From Micromonospora lutea (GTDB lineage: Bacteria; Actinomycetota; Actinomycetes; Mycobacteriales; Micromonosporaceae), in contig NZ_BOPB01000035.1 of the NCBI RefSeq assembly GCF_016863535.1, forward strand, positions 1 through 60,274: a DNA stretch of 60,274 bases, in the 5' to 3' direction. Positions within the stretch are counted from its first letter, which is position 1. Each line of letters begins with the position of its first letter. Positions 1 through 10,158 of this stretch are shown piece after piece. A program made the position numbers and the translations under genes. The notes beneath the pieces are model-generated. The model searched no databases and was not told the origin of the DNA. It saw only the letters and a program-made list of their open reading frames with translations.

Positions 1-1
1 C

Positions 2-166
2 ACCACGCTGACCAACGTGCCGTGCTTGATCAACACGTCCTTCAACGTGGCCGGCGAACCGATCGTGTGCAGCCCGGCCGACGCGCTGAACTGCTTCCTG
101 AGCACCGAGATCGACCATCTCGTGCTCGGCAACCGCCTGGTCAGCAAGCGTGTCGCGGGTGCCTGA
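2..166 (+). CDS. Carbamoyltransferase, C-terminal end (partial)
   Basis: The window opens inside this gene; 54 codons and a TGA remain. The visible part reads NTSFNVAGEPIVCSPADALN, then CFLSTEIDHLVLG and a short basic tail. This matches the C-terminal YrdC-like/TobZ-type end of the NodU/CmcH carbamoyltransferase family, where NTSFN.RGEPIV and a later D.LVLG are strongly conserved. These enzymes transfer carbamoyl from carbamoyl phosphate, often onto antibiotics or sugars. The substrate cannot be read from this fragment, and the genes before it lie outside the window. Confidence 0.8.
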   Translation, partial: TTLTNVPCLINTSFNVAGEPIVCSPADALNCFLSTEIDHLVLGNRLVSKRVAGA

Positions 167-296
167 GCGCCATGAGCGTCGCAGCCGGTAGGCGAGCGGC
201 GGGTCCGGAATACCTTAGCCTCAGGAAGGGTCCGCTTTGGGCGGTCCCAGCGGTACGTAGACGCATGGTCTGACACGGTCAGTCACCGGGACTGCG

Positions 297-330
297 GGCA
301 GCCACCTCGACCCACCATCAGGTGGCTGCC
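297..330. terminator. Perfect 11-bp hairpin downstream of carbamoyltransferase
   Basis: GGCAGCCACCT at 297-307 pairs perfectly with AGGTGGCTGCC at 320-330 around a 12-nt loop. It lies about 130 bp after the carbamoyltransferase stop and before the kinase remnant. There is no T-run, as is usual for high-GC actinobacterial terminators. Termination is an inference from position and stem strength. The rest of 167-377 shows no convincing gene. Confidence 0.45.
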
Positions 331-377
331 TCGGTCACTCTCCGCCACACGGCAGCCCCGAAAGGCTGGACCTCGGC

Positions 378-697
378 GTGCAGGAGGCCCTGACCCACGC
401 CTTCGCCGCGCACCACCGTCGACCTGAGCCTGGCGGCCGACTCCCACCCGGTCCCCATCGTCGTACACGACAGCGGCCCGCCCGACGACGAACCAGCGCG
501 GTCGCCAACCGGCCGATGCGCCGTTAACAGTCGTCTCAGGTTCGCTCGGTACGAAGTAGGCATCGCCGGGCGATGCGGATCTCGGCCTCGCCGGCATGGC
601 CGAACGCGCCGCGCTCTACGGCGGCACGGTCAGCGCCGGCCCCGCACCGAACGGCGGCTGGAGCGTCCACGCGACCCTGAGAGGCAGCCGTTCATGA
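378..697 (+). pseudogene. Histidine kinase HATPase domain remnant (broken partner of the next response regulator)
   Basis: Pieces of a NarL-partner (HisKA_3 type) histidine kinase C-terminus can be read in three successive frames. VQEALTHAFAA (378-410) resembles the N box, TTVDLSLAADS...VVHDSGPPDD (from 412) the central strand and G1 region, and DLGLAGMAERAALYGGTVSA (578-637) the G2 region and the end. The N-terminal sensor and dimerisation parts are absent. A 57-bp insertion (520-576) between copies of CGATGC separates the last two pieces and carries a repeat also found at 8.7 kb. The final frame ends in TGA at 695-697 and overlaps the regulator's ATG by 4 bp, the usual kinase-regulator coupling, so this was once its cognate kinase. 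It cannot make a working kinase now. Confidence 0.7.
519..563 (+). repeat. ~47-bp repeat, copy 1 (inside kinase remnant)
   Basis: Contains GTCGTCTCAGGTTCGCTCGG, preceded by GCGCCG..TTAAC and followed by GAA..GT.GGCATC. The same sequence, with a few substitutions and short indels, occurs in reverse orientation at 8688-8736. Here it is part of a 57-bp insertion in the decayed kinase gene, bordered by direct CGATGC hexamers (514-519 and 571-576). It resembles a short non-coding mobile repeat or a solitary transposon end. No transposase is nearby. Confidence 0.6.
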
Positions 698-1374
698 TCA
701 CTGTGCTCGTGGTGGACGACCGGCCGTTGCAACGCTTCGGGTTTCGCATGCTGCTGGAGAGCACCCCCGACACCGAGATCGTCGGCGAGGCCGAGAACGG
801 CGCCGAGGCCGTTCGTCGGACCACCGAGTTGCATCCCGACGTGGTGCTGATGGACCTCCACATGCCGGGCGTCGACGGGATCGAGGCCACCCGGCGCATC
901 GTCGCCGCCGGTGGGCGTTCGCGGATCCTGGTGCTGACGACGTTCGACGTGGACCGGTACGCGCTCGCCGCGCTGCGGGCCGGGGCAAGTGGTCTCCTGC
1001 TCAAGGACACCCGCCCGGAGGAGTTGCTCGCCGGCATCCGGGCCGTCGCCGCCGGAGACGCTGTGCTCGCGCCGGCGCTGACTCGGCGGCTGCTCGACGC
1101 GTTCGCCGACCGGCTCGACGACGACCCCGGCGGGCCCGTGCGGGAGGATCCCCGGCTGGGCTCCCTGACCGACCGCGAGCGCGAAATCCTCGTCGCCATC
1201 GGCCGTGGCCTGACCAACGGCGAGATAGCGCAACGGTTCACGCTGTCGCAGTCGACGGTGAAGACCCACGTCGGGCGGGTCCTCGCCAAGATCGGCGCCC
1301 GGGACCGGATCCAGGCCGTCATCCTCGCCTACGACCTGAGACTCACCCGGCCGGTTGAGAGCGACCGGCAGTAG
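694..1374 (+). CDS. NarL/FixJ-family response regulator
   Basis: 226 aa. The receiver domain spans residues 1-118 with acidic pocket D8/D9, phospho-acceptor D54 in VVLMDLHMPG, T82 and K104. A LuxR-type HTH follows at about 155-215 (LTDREREILVAIGRGLTNGE, then STVKTHVGRVLAKIG). It is a cytoplasmic DNA-binding output regulator normally phosphorylated by a HisKA_3 kinase. ATG 694 overlaps the stop of the upstream kinase remnant, which fixes the start. Because that kinase is broken, this regulator is an orphan: it must use another kinase, act unphosphorylated, or be on its way to loss. No target is evident. Confidence 0.9.
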   Translation: MITVLVVDDRPLQRFGFRMLLESTPDTEIVGEAENGAEAVRRTTELHPDVVLMDLHMPGVDGIEATRRIVAAGGRSRILVLTTFDVDRYALAALRAGASGLLLKDTRPEELLAGIRAVAAGDAVLAPALTRRLLDAFADRLDDDPGGPVREDPRLGSLTDREREILVAIGRGLTNGEIAQRFTLSQSTVKTHVGRVLAKIGARDRIQAVILAYDLRLTRPVESDRQ

Positions 1375-1549
1375 GGCGGTGGAGGCGAGGCGGGTCTTGG
1401 CCGAGGGTGGCAAGGCGGAGGAGGAGGCCATGCCGGTGTTGCATGGCCGACGACGACAACGCCGCCAGCCGAAGTGCCAGGGCGCGCCGCAGCCCCGCCA
1501 GCCCGATTGCCGGTCGCTCTTAGTGCCTCATCTCGCGCGTCCGTCAGTG

Positions 1550-1612
1550 CGGACGTGTGTGAGCTCAGAGGTGTTTCTCGACTTGTTGACCTCGGTAGCT
1601 CACACACGTCCG
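1550..1612. terminator. 16-bp inverted repeat between convergent genes
   Basis: CGGACGTGTGTGAGCT (1550-1565) is the exact reverse complement of 1597-1612, separated by 31 nt. It lies between the rightward response regulator and the leftward copper monooxygenase gene, so a bidirectional terminator is the simplest reading. The long loop is unusual. The sequence from 1375 to 1549 has no recognisable gene. Confidence 0.5.
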
Positions 1613-1620
1613 ACGCTTCG

Positions 1621-2844
1621 TCAGGACTTGCGGGGAGAGACCGTCATGATGCCAATGCACATCTCGTCGCTGGTGCCGTCGCCCCACACCACATAGCGCG
1701 GCGGCAGCTTGCTCAGCTGCGGCAGGCGTTTGCGCAGTCCCGCGTCGTGCGTGCAGGTCACCCGCAGCGTGTCCCCCGGGCCGATCTCCACCGGCGACGC
1801 CAGCTTCATCAGCCGCTGGTTGTCGAAGTCGAACTGCGGCACGTCCAGCACGACCTTGGCCTTTGGCGTGCCCGGGTTGAGTTCGACCTTCATGGCCCGC
1901 CCGAGCATGTGCATGTGACCGAAGCCGGCGAACAGCGTCATCGGCGCCTCCACCTTGTGGTCGCAGCTCTGGGTGTCACCGGGCTTCGGCGCGCCGCCCT
2001 CGTTGCACTCCTCCACCTGGCGGTCCGCCATCTCGCCGACCTCCGGCCCGAACCGCTTCGTCACGTCCGCGATCGAGGTCGCCCGATCACAGAGCGGACC
2101 CGACTCGTCGGCGGCGCAGGGCAGGTCGGTCGGCGCGTCGAGCGACCACGTCTCGAGCTCCCGGGTCTGCGGCGTGCCGTCCGTCAGCCGCAGCCGCACC
2201 GCCGAGCGGTCCGACCCGGCCGGCTTGCCGTCGGTCGCGAGCAGGTTGTAGTGGATCTGGAGGATGAGCAGGCTGCCCGGCTCCAGCTTGTGGCCGGCGT
2301 CCTCGGTGAGCAGCGTCTCCGTGGCACCCGGCGCCCAGGTGTCCACCCACGCTGCGTCCCCCTCTTCCACCTCGGCGCCGGCCACGCCGGTCCCGCCGAA
2401 ACACTGCCAGCCGGGTCCGGGGGTCTTCGCATCCTGTTCACGCACCGCGTCAGCGCCACCCGGCGGCACCGCGTACACGATGGCGTGGTGTGCGATGGCG
2501 ACGTTCTCCGGCGTGAACTGGGCCCCGGTCAGGAACGCCGCCCTGGTCAGGCCCAGATCGATCATCTGGCACCGGTACTCGTCGGTGCCGCCCTCCGGCG
2601 GCGCGGGCGTGTATGCCTCGGCCATCTTCAGGTCGACGAACCGCTCGCCGGCCCGCAGCGGCTGCGGTGCCGCCGAGGAGCCGCTCGCGTGCGCGCCGTG
2701 CGATCCGGTCGTGGCCGGCGCCGAACTGTTCTCGGCATCCGACCCGCAGGCGGCGACTGCGAGCATTGCCGCCAGCGCGATGCTGCCCGCCCTGAACCTC
2801 CACAGTGGGCTCTCAGGTTTCTTCATGGCCTGAACGCTAGGCAC
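1621..2844 (-). CDS. Copper type II ascorbate-dependent monooxygenase-like lipoprotein
   Basis: 407 aa with an N-terminal lipoprotein signal (basic start, hydrophobic segment, lipobox LAVAAC with C33), so it should be anchored outside the membrane. The body matches the PHM/dopamine beta-hydroxylase fold: H119-H120 (AHHAIVY), H198 (QIHYN), H310-x-H312 (GHMHM) and M395 (DEMCIG) are the expected ligands of the two copper sites. Several cysteines could form disulfides. Bacterial members are rarely characterised and the substrate is unknown. GTG 2844 has GGGA about 8 nt upstream; ATG 2826 (MKKPES) is an alternative that still gives a good signal peptide. It lies 164 bp after the MprB-like kinase on the same strand, possibly as an envelope-stress target. 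Confidence 0.8.
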   Translation of the reverse strand: MPSVQAMKKPESPLWRFRAGSIALAAMLAVAACGSDAENSSAPATTGSHGAHASGSSAAPQPLRAGERFVDLKMAEAYTPAPPEGGTDEYRCQMIDLGLTRAAFLTGAQFTPENVAIAHHAIVYAVPPGGADAVREQDAKTPGPGWQCFGGTGVAGAEVEEGDAAWVDTWAPGATETLLTEDAGHKLEPGSLLILQIHYNLLATDGKPAGSDRSAVRLRLTDGTPQTRELETWSLDAPTDLPCAADESGPLCDRATSIADVTKRFGPEVGEMADRQVEECNEGGAPKPGDTQSCDHKVEAPMTLFAGFGHMHMLGRAMKVELNPGTPKAKVVLDVPQFDFDNQRLMKLASPVEIGPGDTLRVTCTHDAGLRKRLPQLSKLPPRYVVWGDGTSDEMCIGIMTVSPRKS

Positions 2845-3008
2845 GATTCTGTCCCGTTTCGTCGTACTGCGGCCTCATCCTCAGGCGTGGGGCGGCACCC
2901 CGGTACTACCTCCGTGGAACGCCGTTGAACGGCCGCACGAGAATCATGCCCGTCGCAACGGGCGGCCCGGCCGCGCCGCCCGTTGGTCCTGCCGGGGCGG
3001 GGTGCGGG

Positions 3009-4460
3009 TCAGCGTACCCCGCTGTCCTCCCCGGCGACGCGGCGCGCGATCGGGGCGGGCGGGGTCGCGGCCGGAAGGTCGACCCGGAGCAGCGCGCCAC
3101 CGCGTGCGGAGCGGGCGACGGTGGCCCGGCCGTCGTGGGCGTCGACGACCCGCTGCACGATCGACAGCCCGAGACCGGATCCGGGCAACGCCCGGGCGCT
3201 GTCGGCACGGTAGAACCGGTCGAACACCCGAGGTACGTCGACGGCGTCGATGCCCGGCCCGGCGTCGTCGACCTCGAGCACCGCCGATGCGTCCTCGGCA
3301 CGAAGCCGGATCTGGACCGGCTGATCCGTGGGGGACCACTTGCCGGCGTTGTCGATGAGGTTGAGCACCGCCCGCTGGAGCGCCGCGGGACGGCCGCTCA
3401 CCCACACCGAGGTGAGGTCGAGCGCGATCTCGATGTCGGGTACGCGGGAACGCGCCCGGGTCGCGGCGGCCACCACCACGTCGGCGAGGTCGAGCAGCTC
3501 GGTGTTCTCGTCGCTGACGTCACCTCGGGCCAGGTCGGTCAGCTCGGCGGCAAGGGTGCTCAACTCGGTCACCTGGGCACCGAGATCGTTGAGCAGCCGG
3601 GTCCGGCTCTCCACCGGCAGTGCGCTGTCCAGGTTGCCGCGCCGATCGAGCCGGATCAGCAGCTCGACGTTGAGGCGCAGGCTGGTGAGCGGGGTCTTGA
3701 GCTCGTGGGCGGCGTCCTCGGCGAGCAGCCGCTGGGCCTGCCGGGAGTCCCGGAGCGCGGCGAGCATGTCGTTGATCGACCGGATCAGCCGCCGAATCTC
3801 CCCACCGCCCTCATCCGGGATGTCGGCGTCGAGATCCCGGGTCTGCGCGACACGTTCCGCAGCGACGGTCAGCCGGTCGATCGGTGCCAGCCCGGTCCGC
3901 GCCACGGTCCGCCCGACCAGAGCGCCGCCGACCACGCAGAACAGCCCGATCAGCAGCATCCCGAACCCGAACTGGTTGACCGGACTGTCGTCGACGACCC
4001 GGGCCACCTGGACCGCGCCGTCACCCGCCCGGAGCGTGTAGATGAGGTAACCGTCCTCGTCGCTGTCGTTCGACTCCATCAGGTCGGTCGAGCCGCCCTG
4101 TGCCACGCGCCCGGCGGGCTCGCTGACCGGGGGCAGTGCGGGTTGACCGGCCGCCGTCCGCGTCGAGCCGTCGGGCAGGATGACCCGCACCAGCGGACCG
4201 GAGCCGGGATACGGCGGCAGCGGGACCTGCGCCAGACCCGCGCGCTCCGCGTTCGTCGCCAAGAGACGGGAGTCGGCGCGCAGCTGATTCTCGGCGGTGT
4301 CCCGCAGCTGCCAGTCCAGCAGTTCGCTGGCTACCTGAAAGGCCATGAACACGCTGACGGCGATGGCCGTCGCCGCGATCACCGTCAGCCTGGTCCGCAG
4401 GGACCGCCGGCGCCACCATCGGGTCAGCCGGCGCGGCTCCCGGCCGGCGGTCCTGCTCAC
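3009..4460 (-). CDS. MprB/BaeS-like sensor histidine kinase
   Basis: 483 aa from GTG 4460, which overlaps the regulator's stop by 4 bp (GTGA). TM1 is at about residues 24-46, then a periplasmic loop of about 115 residues, TM2 at about 163-187, a HAMP linker, and HisKA with H252 in DAAHELKTPLTSLR. The HATPase domain has an N box (LNLIDNAGKWSP), DAGPGI and GSGLGLSIV. This is a complete membrane kinase of the MprB type, which senses envelope stress in mycobacteria. The neighbouring MprA-like regulator is its evident partner. The signal sensed is not visible. Confidence 0.92.
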   Translation of the reverse strand: MSRTAGREPRRLTRWWRRRSLRTRLTVIAATAIAVSVFMAFQVASELLDWQLRDTAENQLRADSRLLATNAERAGLAQVPLPPYPGSGPLVRVILPDGSTRTAAGQPALPPVSEPAGRVAQGGSTDLMESNDSDEDGYLIYTLRAGDGAVQVARVVDDSPVNQFGFGMLLIGLFCVVGGALVGRTVARTGLAPIDRLTVAAERVAQTRDLDADIPDEGGGEIRRLIRSINDMLAALRDSRQAQRLLAEDAAHELKTPLTSLRLNVELLIRLDRRGNLDSALPVESRTRLLNDLGAQVTELSTLAAELTDLARGDVSDENTELLDLADVVVAAATRARSRVPDIEIALDLTSVWVSGRPAALQRAVLNLIDNAGKWSPTDQPVQIRLRAEDASAVLEVDDAGPGIDAVDVPRVFDRFYRADSARALPGSGLGLSIVQRVVDAHDGRATVARSARGGALLRVDLPAATPPAPIARRVAGEDSGVR

Positions 4461-5149
4461 GGAGGAGTCTCCCGCAACGTGTATCCCAGACCGCGCAGCG
4501 TGTAGATCAATCGTGGCTCCCCCTCGGCCTCCAACTTGCGGCGCAGATAGCTGACATACACCTGGAGGTTGTTGGCGGTGGCGCTCATGTCGAAGCCCCA
4601 GATCGCCTCGAACAGCGCGTCGCGGGTCAACACCCGGGTCGCGTTGCGCATGAGGACCTCCAGGAGGGAGAACTCGGTCCGGGTCAGGCGGAGCGGCCGC
4701 CCGCCCCGCCACGCCTCGAACCTGTCGGGATCGAGCCGGAGATCGGCGAACGCCAGGATCTGCGTCTCGCCGTCGCCCGGCGTGCGCCGGCGCAGCAGAG
4801 CCCGCACCCGGGCCAGCAGCTCCTCGGTGGCGAACGGCTTGGGCAGGTAGTCGTCGGCGCCCGCGTCCAGCCCCGCGACCCGGTCGGAAACCTGGTCCCG
4901 AGCGGTCAGCATCAGCACCGGCAGATCCCGACCCGCGGCCCGCAACCGCCGGCAGGTCTCCAACCCGCCGAGGCGGGGCATCATCACGTCGAGGATCAGC
5001 AGATCCAGCGTGTCACCACCGGCCCCGCCGAGCCCGTCGAGCACGGCGAGACCGTTGGCGACGGTGCTGGTGTCGTAACCCTCGACCTGGAGCACCCGCT
5101 CCAACGACTCACGGATGGCCGCGTCATCATCCGCAATCATGATCCGCAC
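4457..5149 (-). CDS. OmpR/MprA-family response regulator
   Basis: 230 aa. Receiver with D7-D9 acidic cluster, D54 in LLILDVMMP and a conserved Lys (YLPKPFA), then a winged-helix DNA-binding domain ending in QVYVSYLRRKL and IYTLRGLGYTLR. GTG 5149 is chosen because AAGGGGG lies 5 nt upstream; the more upstream ATG 5185 would add 12 residues not seen in the family. It is translationally coupled to the kinase and lies 105 bp downstream of the ABC permease gene. It may regulate its own run (transporter, two-component pair, lipoprotein). Confidence 0.92.
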   Translation of the reverse strand: MRIMIADDDAAIRESLERVLQVEGYDTSTVANGLAVLDGLGGAGGDTLDLLILDVMMPRLGGLETCRRLRAAGRDLPVLMLTARDQVSDRVAGLDAGADDYLPKPFATEELLARVRALLRRRTPGDGETQILAFADLRLDPDRFEAWRGGRPLRLTRTEFSLLEVLMRNATRVLTRDALFEAIWGFDMSATANNLQVYVSYLRRKLEAEGEPRLIYTLRGLGYTLRETPP

Positions 5150-5254
5150 GCCGGCCCCCTTCCAGCCGATGGTTCTGCCGTTCATTCTCCGCCGGGAGGT
5201 TCCTGCACCGGGAGCGTTCGTCGGGCCGCCCGGTGCAGACGCAGGACCTGCGCA

Positions 5255-7782
5255 TCAGCGGTCCCGGCCGGCCAGCTCGAGCACGGGCACCCGGGAGACC
5301 CGGAACGCGGGCCACGCCGCAGCGACGACGCCGGCTGCGACCGCGACGACGAGCGTCACTGCGAGGCGGGACCACGGTACGACGACGGATGGGATCTCCG
5401 CGCCACCGGTGACGTCGATCAGCGCCCAGCCGAAGCCGAACGCGACGGCGATACCGATCGATGCTGCCACGAACGACAGGAGTGCCACCTCGAGCCGCAC
5501 GATTCGACGCAGCTCTCGGCGAGTCGCGCCGACCGCCCGCAGCAGCCCGAGTTCGCCGGAGCGTTCATTGATCGCGAGCGCCGTGGTGTTGGCGACTCCG
5601 AGGAGCGCGATGAAACCCGCGAGGAGGAGCATCCCGTCGATGAAGTTCCGGAACGCGGCGATTTCGCTTCCGCTGTTGGCGACGTGTTCCGTCCGGGTCT
5701 CGAAGAATGACCCGGGCGTGGCTCGGACCAGCGCCCGCACGTCTTCGTCGGCTGCGACCGCTCCGTCGGCGAGGTTGACGAACAACAGAGCGTCGAGCAG
5801 GCGACCGACCGAGGCGTCGAGCGTCGCCCGGTCGACGAAGTACAGCGGGGCTTCGAAACCGCCGGTGCTCCTGGCGACCACGGCGACGATCGGCGCCTCG
5901 AGTGTCGAGCCTTCGAACTCGATCGCGAGGGTGCCGCCGAGCAGCGTCGGGTCGTCACCGACCACGGCCACGCCCCCCTCGCTCAGGTCGGCGAGGTCGC
6001 CGGCGATCGGGTCGAGGTCGAACAGGGTCGGCAGTGCCGTCGGGTCGATGCCGCCGATCGCCTCGGCCTTCCCTGCCACGATTCCTTCGGCGATCGACAG
6101 CGCAGCGACTGCGTCGACCTCGGGCAGCGCTGCGATGCGGCCGGCCAGGGTCGGGTCGATCGTCGGGAAGTCGGCGGTCGCCGACGTGACCACCAGGTCC
6201 GCCTGCAGTCCGTCACGAACATCCGTCCCGACCGCGCTCGTCAGTGAGGTCGCGAAGATCCCGAACATCGTCACCATCGCGGTGCCGAGCATGAGCGCGA
6301 GCGCCGTCGACGCCGATCGGCGTGGGCTCGCAGCCAGGTTGCCCGCCGCGATCGAGCCACCCACACCGGCGACGCGGCGGGCCACCCGAGCGCTCCCCCG
6401 CGCTGCGGCGGTCACGATCGCCGGGCCGCACAGCACGAGCGCCGGGACGATGGCGACGACGAGTACGACCCACGCCGCGCTCGAACGCAGCACAGCCACA
6501 GCTCCTCCGGCGATCGCCACCGCGGCGAGCACGAGCCCGCTCGCAGTTCGCGCCGGGCTCACGACCCTGGCTTCCGCCGCGCTCTCGCGCAGCGCCTCGA
6601 TCGGCGGTGTCGCCGCCGCGCGGCGAGCCGGGATCCATGCCGACAGGATCGTTGCGCCGATACCGACGGTCGCGGCGACCGCGATCGAGGTCGTGCTCAC
6701 GATCGTCGGCCCGGTGAGCAACGTGATCCCGGCGAGTCCGACGAGCCAGCGCAGCGCGCCCACTCCCGCGACCCCGCACACGAGGCCGACGAGCGTGGCG
6801 ATCGTCCCGACGAGCGCCGCCTCGATCACCACTCCGCCGAGCAGTTGGCGTCGTTCCGCACCGATCGCACGCAGCAGCGCCGACTCCCGCCGGCGGCGGG
6901 CGACGGTGAGGGCGAACGTGTTGAAGATGATCGTCACACCGATCAACACCGCGACCACGGCGAAGGCCAGGAGAAACACGGTCAGGAACTGCAGCGGTGA
7001 CGTCGCGACGTCCTGCATCGTCCGGATGTGGTCGGGCCCGTCGATGACCTCGGCCTCAGTCAGCTCCGACAAGCGGTCGAGTACCTCGGCGCGGTCAGCG
7101 CCCTCCGCGACGTCGACGAGCACCTCCGTCGGCGCCGCAGTGTCGAGCCAGGCGGACACCGCGCCGTCGGGCAACAGCACCGTTCGCTGCAGCGGCGCCG
7201 CGTCCGCCGACGCGAACGTCGCGACACCGGTGATGGTCGCGTCGTGTATCCCCGTCGTGGTCAGGACCTGCACGACGTCACCCGGAGCCAAGCCCGCGTC
7301 ACCGGCGAGAGACCGGTCGATCACGATCTCGCCGACCTCGGCCGGTGGTCGCCCCCTCGCGAGCCGGAACGGATTGAGCGCCGGGTCGGCAACCCAGTTG
7401 CGACCGACGTCGCTCGCCGTGCCGGTTCCGACTGACGATCCGTCGACGACCAGCTTCGCGAAGCCGACCCATTGCGAGGCGGCCCCGTCGACGCCATCGA
7501 CCGTAGCCACGCGCTCGGTGATGTCGGAATCCAGTGATCGCCGAACCGACCTTTCCGGATCTCCCGGCCCTCCGCCGGGCTCACCGAGGACGACGCCCTG
7601 CACTACGGCGTCCGTCCCGGCCAACGCTTCGGCGATGTCACCAGCCGCTCGGCCACGCATCGAGTCGGACAGCACCAGCGTCGCCACGAGGAATGCCACC
7701 GACAGCGTGATCGCCGCGCCCGTCAGCACGAACCGACCCCGACTCGCGAGCACGCTTCGAGCCGCGCTCCGCATCATCTGCC

Positions 7783-7786
<4 letters not shown>
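5255..7786 (-). CDS. FtsX/MacB-type ABC transporter permease
   Basis: 843 aa with the FtsX-like double layout: TM near the N-terminus, a large extracytoplasmic domain, three TM segments around 270-370, further TMs around 410-470, a second extracytoplasmic domain and three C-terminal TMs. Each membrane block carries an FtsX-type E.(A/G)LLRA(I/V)GA segment. Such permeases usually move lipids, lipoproteins or antimicrobial peptides, or transmit mechanical signals. ATG 7786 overlaps the ATPase stop by 4 bp. The frequent GATCG and GTCGACGAG strings look unlike nearby genes, a weak hint of transfer from another actinobacterium. Confidence 0.9.
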
Positions 7787-8574
<788 letters not shown>

Positions 8575-8994
8575 GAGACCTCCGATAAATGGTTGATCAG
8601 GGTTTTGTAAGGGATTTTCAACAAGTGATTGTTCAGAGTCCTGCCATCACTCCGTAGCCTCCTATGAACGGGTTACATCACTCATCTGATGCCGACTTTC
8701 ATACCGAGCGAACCTGAGACGACCGTTAAAGCGGCGCTCAGGCCGCCCCGCCGAACCAGATGCCCAGCGCACGCACCAGCGTGGTGGCGTTCTGCCCGTA
8801 CAAGGCACGAGGACACAGACGTGGGGCCGGATGAAAAATGCGTCGACATCGACCTGGTTCCGGGGCCTGAACAGCGGATCTGGCTCCGCTTACAGTTCGT
8901 TTTCCCAGTTCACGGCTCAGCTGTGCCCGTCACGGCAGTACGCCGACGGGCACGGTCGTGGCAATTGCGCAAACGGTGTGGCAGGACGACGACC
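8575..8994. other. Intergenic region with AT-rich promoter area
   Basis: 420 bp without a convincing gene. The first 110 bp are AT-rich for this genome and should hold the leftward promoter of the ABC operon; on the minus strand TTGAAA and a run ending TGATCAACCATTTA precede the GGAGGT site. Positions 8688-8736 hold repeat copy 2. From 8740 to 8994 I see only scattered open frames without family resemblance. Confidence 0.4.
8688..8736 (-). repeat. ~47-bp repeat, copy 2
   Basis: The reverse complement of this segment matches the insertion at 519-563: GCGCCG..TTAAC, then the shared GTCGTCTCAGGTTCGCTCGG and GAA..GT.GGCATC. The two copies face each other across about 8.1 kb. A GTCGTCTCAG outer end resembles some Tn3-family termini, but that link is only a resemblance. 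Confidence 0.55.
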
Positions 8995-10041
8995 TCAGCG
9001 CAGCGTCGACTGCCTCTGGATCAGTTCGAAGTCGACGACCAACCTCCGGGGCGCCGGCTGTTCCTCTCGCGGCACACCGTCGAACTGGAACTGGATCCGC
9101 TCGTCCAACAGGGCGACCGCCTGGTGTGCGATCACGTCGCGTCCGGGGTCGATGGTGCTCAGCGGAGGCCGGGAGTAGTTCGTCTCGTCGATGTTGTCGA
9201 AGCCGATCAGCAGGACATCCTCGGGAACCCGTAGGCCGCGGTCCTGAAAGGCGGCGAGCGCACCCAGCGCGAGGGTGTCGGCGAACGCCACAACCGCGTC
9301 GGGTTTCACCCCGCTGTCCAGGATGCGAGCGACCGTCGTGGCGCCGGTGGAGTGGAAATAGTCGGGTACACCGATGATCGCGCGTGGGTCGACGTCGAAC
9401 CCTCGTGACTGGAGGGCGTCCCGGAAGCCCTGGAACCGCAGCGTTCCGCTACTCGGCGATGGATCGTCCTTGACTCCCAGGGGAACTACCGTGGTCGCAC
9501 CCCGGTCCAGGACGTGCTCGGTCGCCGCACGTGCTCCCTCGACGTTGCTCATCGTGACGTGGTCGAGGCCGCCATCAAACACCCGCTCACCCAGGAGCAC
9601 GAGGGGGAAGTCGACGTCGAACAGCGGAAGGTCTTTCTGGCCCAGCGCGAGCGGGGAGTACAGCACGCCGTCGAAGCGGGACCGGTAGCTGCCGTCCAGT
9701 ACCCGCAACTCGCGGTCGCGCTCAGCGCTGGTCTGCTCGATGAAGACGGTCAGGCCTCGCCTGGATGCCTCTCGCATGACGGCGTCCGCAAGTTCGGCGA
9801 AGTACACGACGCGCAGCGACGGCACCACCAAGGCGATCGCCCCGGTCCGGCCTCGGCTCAGGTTCCGCGCCGACACATTCACGTGGTAGCCCAGCTCACG
9901 GATCGCGTCGTCCACCCGCTCGCGGGTTTCCGGACGCACGTACTGATAGCCGTTGACGATGTTGGACACCGTCTTGATCGACACCCCGGCGAGTCGGGCG
10001 ACGTCGCGCATCGTCGCCGACCTGTTGGTCTTGCGGGCCAC
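8995..10041 (-). CDS. LacI-family transcriptional regulator
   Basis: 348 aa. N-terminal HTH and hinge (MRDVARLAGVSIKTVSNIVN, residues 11-30, then RPETRERVDDAI...GYHVN), followed by a periplasmic-binding-protein-like effector domain. A sugar-type ligand is usual. GTG 10041 begins MARKTNRSATMRDVA. The gene follows the secreted esterase gene on the same strand, so it probably controls that gene. A CTACACCGGTGTAG palindrome with the central CG typical of LacI-family operators lies 130 bp upstream of the esterase start. Confidence 0.92.
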   Translation of the reverse strand: MARKTNRSATMRDVARLAGVSIKTVSNIVNGYQYVRPETRERVDDAIRELGYHVNVSARNLSRGRTGAIALVVPSLRVVYFAELADAVMREASRRGLTVFIEQTSAERDRELRVLDGSYRSRFDGVLYSPLALGQKDLPLFDVDFPLVLLGERVFDGGLDHVTMSNVEGARAATEHVLDRGATTVVPLGVKDDPSPSSGTLRFQGFRDALQSRGFDVDPRAIIGVPDYFHSTGATTVARILDSGVKPDAVVAFADTLALGALAAFQDRGLRVPEDVLLIGFDNIDETNYSRPPLSTIDPGRDVIAHQAVALLDERIQFQFDGVPREEQPAPRRLVVDFELIQRQSTLR

Positions 10042-10111
10042 AGCCCCTCCCGCCGCTCGTCGATTCGTCGGCCAGCGTATAAGACTGCACCATTCACCGA
10101 CCCAGGACGCA

Positions 10112-10147
10112 GCGGCCGGCCCGCCCGATCCGGGGCGTGCCGGCCGC
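10112..10147 (-). terminator. Hairpin after esterase gene
   Basis: GCGGCCGGC (10112-10120) pairs with GCCGGCCGC (10139-10147) around 18 nt. It lies just past the stop of the leftward esterase gene and before the LacI start, fitting a terminator or attenuator between the two genes. Confidence 0.4.
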
Positions 10148-10158
10148 GTGACGCGAGG

